From JBAXTE01 sp964653595 (GTDB taxonomy: Bacteria; Bacteroidota; Bacteroidia; Bacteroidales; WCHB1-69), in the NCBI GenBank assembly GCA_964653595.1, contig CAZZHH010000012.1, positions 1 to 64,000 of the forward strand: a stretch of 64,000 bases of DNA, read 5' to 3'. The position numbers were made by a program, and so were the translations under genes. Each line of letters begins with the position of its first letter. Position 1 is the first letter of the stretch. The notes under the pieces were generated by a model. The model was not told the origin of the DNA. It worked only from the letters and a program-made list of their open reading frames with translations, and made no database searches. Shown here in pieces: positions 59,677 through 64,000 of this stretch.

Positions 59677-60906
59677 ATGATTATTCATAATAAACGTAAG
59701 ATAATTAACGACCCAGTATATGGTTTTATTACCATCCCCAATGATTTAATTTTTGATTTAATGGAACATCCATTTTTTCAACGACTTAGAAGAATTAAAC
59801 AGCTTGGGTTAACAGGATTGGTGTATCCAGGAGCAATTCACACTCGGTTTCAGCATGCATTAGGTGCTATGTTTTTGATTCAACAGGCTATAGAGGTATT
59901 ACGGCAGAAGGAGATTGATATTTCTAAAGAGGAAGAAGAGGCGGCAATTATTGCAATACTTCTGCACGACATAGGGCATGGACCTTTTTCGCATGCTCTC
60001 GAAAATTGCATCGTTCACAAAATGAACCATGAAGATCTTACCCTATTGTATTTTAATGAGTTAAATCGCCAGTTGTTTGGCAAAATTGATTTAGCGATTA
60101 AAATCTTCACAAACAAATACCATAAGAAGTTTTTACATCAGCTCGTTTCAAGTCAAATAGATGTCGACCGGTTAGATTATTTATCGAGAGACAGTTTTTA
60201 CACTGGAGTATCGGAAGGAATAGTTGGCACCGAAAGAATCATTAAAATGCTAAATGTAGCCAATGGCAATTTAGTAATTGATATTAAGGGGATATATTCT
60301 ATCGAAAAATTTGTCCTTGCCAGAAGATTAATGTATTGGCAAGTATATTTACACAAAACAGTGGTGGGAGCCGAACAAATGCTAATTAAGATACTCAAAA
60401 GAGCTGAATCACTTACAAAACAAGGTGTACCCATGTTTTTAACACCTTCATTAAAACAATTCTTATTACACAATTACACGCAGCAAGATTTTGAATCAAC
60501 ACCATCGTTACTAGCTTTATTTGCCAACTTAGACGATGATGAAGTAATGACTTGTATCAAAATGTGGCAACAACATTCCGACAAAATTCTTTCACTTCTA
60601 TCAACCAATCTAATCAATCGAAAATTATTTAAGGTAGAATTGACAGACGAACCTATATCGGGCAACAAGGTTTTTGAGATGCAAGAAAAAGTCGCAACAA
60701 AATATGGCATTACAGAAGAAGAATCTTCCTTTTTAGTTTTTGATGGAACAATTTCTAACAGTGCATATTCACATCCAGGAAGTAATATTTCCATTTTATT
60801 ACAAAACGGAGTCTTAGTGGATTTAGCAGAAGCCTCAGACCAATTAAATATTGACACATTAACCAAAATTGTTAAAAAACACTTTTTTTGTTATCCTAAG
60901 TGTTAA
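59677..60906 (+). CDS. HD-domain phosphohydrolase (dGTPase/SAMHD1-like)
   Basis: 409-residue metal-dependent phosphohydrolase. The HD site is complete: the first His in HTRFQHALG (~46-54), HD in LLHDIGHGPFSHALE (~95-109) and the late Asp in SQIDVDRLDYLSRDS (~155-170). Such proteins hydrolyse dNTPs or related nucleotides; the substrate is not shown. In many Bacteroidota this gene precedes lpxD-lpxC-lpxA, as here, which suggests only conserved order, not lipid A function. ATG 59677 is chosen over the TTG at 59674. A near -7 box, TAAATTCG, lies about 20 bases upstream. Confidence 0.92.
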   Translation: MIIHNKRKIINDPVYGFITIPNDLIFDLMEHPFFQRLRRIKQLGLTGLVYPGAIHTRFQHALGAMFLIQQAIEVLRQKEIDISKEEEEAAIIAILLHDIGHGPFSHALENCIVHKMNHEDLTLLYFNELNRQLFGKIDLAIKIFTNKYHKKFLHQLVSSQIDVDRLDYLSRDSFYTGVSEGIVGTERIIKMLNVANGNLVIDIKGIYSIEKFVLARRLMYWQVYLHKTVVGAEQMLIKILKRAESLTKQGVPMFLTPSLKQFLLHNYTQQDFESTPSLLALFANLDDDEVMTCIKMWQQHSDKILSLLSTNLINRKLFKVELTDEPISGNKVFEMQEKVATKYGITEEESSFLVFDGTISNSAYSHPGSNISILLQNGVLVDLAEASDQLNIDTLTKIVKKHFFCYPKC

Positions 60907-61163
60907 TTCATTTTAGTAAAAAAACAGAGATATTTCTCTTTACAATAAAATTAATATTACTGATATTTAACCTCTTACAAAATAGGTCTGTATGAAAATG
61001 CAATTTATATCATGGAAATTATTAAAATTGCATATTAAAGAAGGATAAAATATGTGATTTTTTGATAGAATTAACATTTTTGAAATATCCAGAGGATTCT
61101 AGTATTGATATTAAAAAAAAGAAGTTATCTACTTTAGCACATAGGATAAAAAAACAGTTAGAG

Positions 61164-62189
61164 ATGAAATTTACCGCAAAAATAATAGCAGAAATCACCA
61201 ACGGAACCATAGAAGGCAATGAAAATGCAGAAGTATATAGCCTTTCGAAGATTGAAGAAGGAGGTGAAGGCACATTGACTTTTTTGGCAAATCCAAAATA
61301 TACTAATTTTATTTACGAAACTACCGCTACAGCGTGCATAGTTAGTGCCGACTTTGTTGCTGAACATCCAATAAAAACAACCTTGATAAGAGTTCCGAAT
61401 GCATACTTAGCATTTGCTCAACTTTTGGAAGTGTATAACAACATGAAACCTCAAAAAAAAGGGATATCGCAATTAGCATGCATTGCACCTTCAACCAATA
61501 TAGATGCAAGTTGCTATGTAGCCGAATTTGTAAGCATTGGCGAACATTGTAAAATTGGCAAAAATGTAAAACTATATCCACATGTAACCATTGGCGACAA
61601 TGTTACCATTGGAGACGGAACAACCCTTTTTGCTGGTGTAAAAATATACCACGAATGTATTATTGGCAAAGATTGCACTTTACATGCAGGCACTGTAATT
61701 GGAGCAGATGGATTCGGATTTGCACCTCAACAGGAAAATGAATATAAGAAAGTAGCTCAAATTGGAAATGTTATCTTGGAAGATTGTGTAGAAATAGGTG
61801 CAAACTGCTGTATCGACAGGGCTACATTAGGATCTACGATAATTAGAAAAGGGGTAAAATTAGACAATCTGATACAAGTAGCACACAATGTTGAAATTGG
61901 GACAAACACGGTAATTGCAGCTCAATCAGGAGTAGCAGGTTCGGCAAAAGTAGGCAAAAATGTAATGATAGGAGGACAAGTTGGAGTAAGTGGTCATATT
62001 GTAGTTGCCGACAATGTAAAAATTGCTGCCCAATCGGGAATTCCAAATAATGTGGAAGAACAAGGTTCTACTATTATGGGGTCGCCAGCTTTTGATGCGT
62101 CGTTATATAAAAGAGTCTTTATTTTATTTAAACGTTTACCTGAATTATACAATAGAATTTCTGATTTAGAAAAAATTATAAAGAAATAA
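61164..62189 (+). CDS. lpxD: UDP-3-O-acylglucosamine N-acyltransferase
   Basis: 341-residue trimeric left-handed beta-helix enzyme, third step of lipid A synthesis, adding a 3-hydroxyacyl chain to the 2-amino group. The N-terminal uridine-binding domain (1-100; SLSKIEEGGEGTLTFLANPKY) and many hexapeptide repeats (IGKNVKLYPHVTIGDNVTIGDG, IGADGFGFAP) are visible, with the catalytic-type His in IQVAHNVEIGTNT. The frame is open upstream to a TTG at 61062, but ATG 61164 gives the normal length and N-terminus. Likely in a unit with lpxC-fabZ and lpxA. Confidence 0.96.
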   Translation: MKFTAKIIAEITNGTIEGNENAEVYSLSKIEEGGEGTLTFLANPKYTNFIYETTATACIVSADFVAEHPIKTTLIRVPNAYLAFAQLLEVYNNMKPQKKGISQLACIAPSTNIDASCYVAEFVSIGEHCKIGKNVKLYPHVTIGDNVTIGDGTTLFAGVKIYHECIIGKDCTLHAGTVIGADGFGFAPQQENEYKKVAQIGNVILEDCVEIGANCCIDRATLGSTIIRKGVKLDNLIQVAHNVEIGTNTVIAAQSGVAGSAKVGKNVMIGGQVGVSGHIVVADNVKIAAQSGIPNNVEEQGSTIMGSPAFDASLYKRVFILFKRLPELYNRISDLEKIIKK

Positions 62190-62311
62190 TCTAGCATTTT
62201 TTGATTTCTCACTAAACATTAAAATATTGATATTTAGACATTTAAATAAATATCTGAATTTTCAAGAGGCTTGATTATTAACATTTGTTCACATTATACG
62301 TAATTATTTTT

Positions 62312-62319
62312 TATCTTTG
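62312..62319 (+). promoter_or_regulatory. -7 box (TATCTTTG) immediately before lpxC-fabZ
   Basis: Perfect TAnnTTTG ending 8 bases before ATG 62328. If used, the transcript would have almost no 5' leader. An upstream TTTG (62284-62287) is 24 bases away, longer than the usual spacer. Confidence 0.45.
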
Positions 62320-62327
62320 CCAACATT

Positions 62328-63710
62328 ATGAGAGATAAACAAAGAACAATAAAAGAATCGGTTACAGTTTCTGGTGCAGGATTACACACTGGAAAAAATG
62401 TAACTCTTACTATACACCCTGCTCCAGCAAATCATGGTTTTAAGTTTCGTCGAATTGATTTAGAAGAATCTCCCACTATATCGGTTGAAGTGAATAATGT
62501 ATTTGACACCTCACGTGGTACTTCTATTCGTCAAAATGGCGCTGAAGTTAGAACTATTGAGCATTGTATGGCTGCTTTAGTTGGCATGCAAATCGACAAT
62601 GCAATTATCGATATTGATTGTGAAGAGACCCCTATTTTAGATGGCAGCTCAAGATTTTATGTTGAGAAACTCGAAAAAGCTGGTTTTGAAGAACAAGAAG
62701 CACCAAGAAAATATTTTGAAATTACAAAGAATATTACCTTTGTTAATGCAGAAAAAAAGGTAGAAATCATTGCTATCCCTGCAGATGATTTTCGCGTATC
62801 GGTAATGGTTGATTACGATTCAAATGTATTAACAAATCAACACGCTTCGTTATATCACATTGATGAATTTACAAAAGAGTTTTCAAAATGTAGGACTTTT
62901 GTGTTTTTGCATGAATTAGAGTTACTCATTCAAAACAACTTAGTAAAAGGTGGCGACATCAACAATGCCATTGTTTTTGTAGACAGAATGGTAAGCAAAT
63001 CTGAACTAGCAAATTTAGCTACTTTCTTTAATCGGCCAGAAATTGAAGTTAAGGAACAGGGAATTTTAAACAACGTAGATTTATATTACAACAATGAGCC
63101 AGCAAGGCATAAATTATTAGATTTAATTGGTGACTTGTCAACTGTTGGCATGCCAATTAAAGGTCATATTATTGCAATTCGTCCGGGACATAAATCCAAC
63201 ATTGAATTTGCAAAATTGATTAAAAAAGAGTTTATCAACGAAAACTCTTTACCTCAATTTGATTTAAACAAACCACCTTTGTTCGACATCAACCAAATCA
63301 AAAAACTACTACCACATCGCCCTCCATTTTTGCTAGTAGACAAAATACTAACGATGGATGAAACGAGTGTGATTGGTTTGAAAAATGTGACCATGAACGA
63401 AGGATTTTTCGTTGGTCATTTTCCTGAAGAGCCTGTAATGCCAGGAGTATTACAAATTGAAGCCATGGCACAAGTTGGAGGAATATTGGTATTAAGTTCG
63501 GTGCCAGATCCCGAAAACTATGGAACTTATTTTATGAAAATCAATGAGGTAAAGTTCCGACAAAAAGTGGTTCCGGGTGACACCTTGATATTTGAATTAA
63601 AGCTTATATCGCCCATAAGAAGAGGATTATGTCACATGAAGGGATCTGCGTATGTTAATAATAAAGTAGTGATGGAGGCAGAAATGCTTGCACAAATTGC
63701 AAAAAAATAA
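62328..63710 (+). CDS. lpxC-fabZ: LpxC deacetylase / FabZ dehydratase fusion
   Basis: 460-residue bifunctional protein, a fusion typical of Bacteroidota. LpxC part (1-300): UDP-3-O-acyl-GlcNAc deacetylase, with zinc ligands H79 (TIEHCM), H261 and D265 (RHKLLDLIGDL). FabZ part (~315-460): 3-hydroxyacyl-ACP dehydratase, with LLPHRPPFLLVD, catalytic-type H364 (GHFPEEPVMPG) and E378 (IEAMAQ). The first commits precursors to lipid A; the second feeds fatty-acid elongation from the shared 3-hydroxyacyl-ACP pool. lpxA follows after 4 bases. A -7 box sits 8 bases before the ATG. Confidence 0.97.
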   Translation: MRDKQRTIKESVTVSGAGLHTGKNVTLTIHPAPANHGFKFRRIDLEESPTISVEVNNVFDTSRGTSIRQNGAEVRTIEHCMAALVGMQIDNAIIDIDCEETPILDGSSRFYVEKLEKAGFEEQEAPRKYFEITKNITFVNAEKKVEIIAIPADDFRVSVMVDYDSNVLTNQHASLYHIDEFTKEFSKCRTFVFLHELELLIQNNLVKGGDINNAIVFVDRMVSKSELANLATFFNRPEIEVKEQGILNNVDLYYNNEPARHKLLDLIGDLSTVGMPIKGHIIAIRPGHKSNIEFAKLIKKEFINENSLPQFDLNKPPLFDINQIKKLLPHRPPFLLVDKILTMDETSVIGLKNVTMNEGFFVGHFPEEPVMPGVLQIEAMAQVGGILVLSSVPDPENYGTYFMKINEVKFRQKVVPGDTLIFELKLISPIRRGLCHMKGSAYVNNKVVMEAEMLAQIAKK

Positions 63711-63714
63711 AATT

Positions 63715-64000
63715 ATGATTCATCAACTTACGAATATTCACCCTAACGCTAAAATTGGAGCTGACACCAAAATAGATGCTTTTACAACCATTGAAGAAGA
63801 TGTTGTGATTGGCAGCGGGTGTTGGATAGCATCCAATGTAACCATCATGAATGGAGCGAGAATTGGAAACAATGTGAAAATTTTTCCTGGTGCAGTTATT
63901 TCAGCCATTCCACAAGATTTAAAATACAAAGGAGAGAACACTACTGCAATTATTGGCGACAACACGATCATTAGAGAGTGTGTAACCATCAACAGAGGTA
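63715..64000 (+). CDS. lpxA: UDP-N-acetylglucosamine acyltransferase, partial (cut by window end)
   Basis: The first ~95 codons of LpxA, which adds the 3-O-acyl chain in the first step of lipid A synthesis. The translated start MIHQLTNIHPNAKIGADTK, the hexapeptide series (GARIGNNVKIFPGAVIS) and the LpxA signature IPQDLKYKGE and IIRECVTINRG are all present. The frame remains open at base 64000. It begins 4 bases after the lpxC-fabZ stop, so it is coupled to it. Confidence 0.95.
   Translation, partial: MIHQLTNIHPNAKIGADTKIDAFTTIEEDVVIGSGCWIASNVTIMNGARIGNNVKIFPGAVISAIPQDLKYKGENTTAIIGDNTIIRECVTINRG

Noticed and set aside
1..64000. Phage, insertion sequence, CRISPR-Cas or rRNA genes
   Set aside because: No transposase, integrase, phage structural, Cas or rRNA sequence was recognised on either strand.

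Overview
The window is AT-rich chromosomal DNA from a member of the Bacteroidota, most likely a Bacteroidia-type anaerobe or facultative anaerobe. The signs are an LpxC-FabZ fusion, Type IX secretion (T9SS) cargo with C-terminal sorting domains, a PorX-type regulator, a LytTR/LytS pair, a TonB-dependent receptor with an N-terminal carboxypeptidase-regulatory-like domain, exported proteins whose predicted cleavage sites leave Gln at +1, and the phylum's TAnnTTTG -7 promoter motif before many genes. Rubrerythrin, an mmdA-type carboxyltransferase and MeaB fit anaerobic or propionate-linked metabolism. Genus or family cannot be fixed from this sequence. I see no phage, insertion sequence, CRISPR array or rRNA operon; one tRNA gene is present.

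Layout. 0.3-9 kb: birA, a LytTR/LytS two-component pair, two small exported proteins (one TonB-C type), lpxK, the NIF3/zinc-ribbon pair and a TPR protein. 9-16.5 kb: a MORN lipoprotein, an OmpH/Skp-like chaperone and recQ in one minus-strand run, then rubrerythrin, an RlpA-SPOR protein, and a biotin carrier with a carboxyltransferase. 16.7-26.8 kb: a T9SS-exported protein, a TonB-dependent receptor, a divergent stand-alone receptor-type N-terminal domain, two MORN-repeat proteins, a Trp/Tyr/His-rich exported protein, a rhodanese and meaB. 27-36.4 kb: ppiD, cysS, an M28-type lipoprotein (probable glutaminyl cyclase), tilS, dsbD, a HAD phosphatase and a CAU tRNA. 36.6-40 kb: a membrane/spermidine-synthase-like fusion and a tandem universal stress protein.

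40.1-47.3 kb is the most unusual region. It is a compact minus-strand operon encoding an amino-acid-type adenylation domain fused to a GNAT acetyltransferase, an acyl carrier protein, two SGNH/GDSL proteins (one membrane-anchored, one carrying two LysM domains) and an MBOAT acyltransferase. The architecture resembles a Dlt (D-alanylation) pathway rebuilt for a Gram-negative envelope, with an added acetyltransferase. I propose that it makes an aminoacyl or N-acetyl-aminoacyl modification of a cell-surface glycan; this is inference.

47-64 kb: a DUF151 nuclease-like protein, a FetAB-like ABC exporter, a Crp/Fnr regulator with N-terminal cysteines, a C10 (streptopain/prtT-type) protease with CUB-like and T9SS sorting domains, a large AsmA-like protein with a Lys/Ala-rich tail, then ald, tsaE and porX, and a divergent lipid A block of HD phosphohydrolase, lpxD, lpxC-fabZ and lpxA (cut by the window end).

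Together the genes are dominated by envelope biogenesis: lipid A synthesis (lpxK, lpxD, lpxC, lpxA), periplasmic folding (ppiD, OmpH-like, DsbD), N-terminal Gln cyclisation, T9SS regulation and cargo, and glycan modification. Start codons were often moved downstream of the longest open frame where a signal peptide, family length or a -7 promoter box inside the frame showed the longer start to be wrong.
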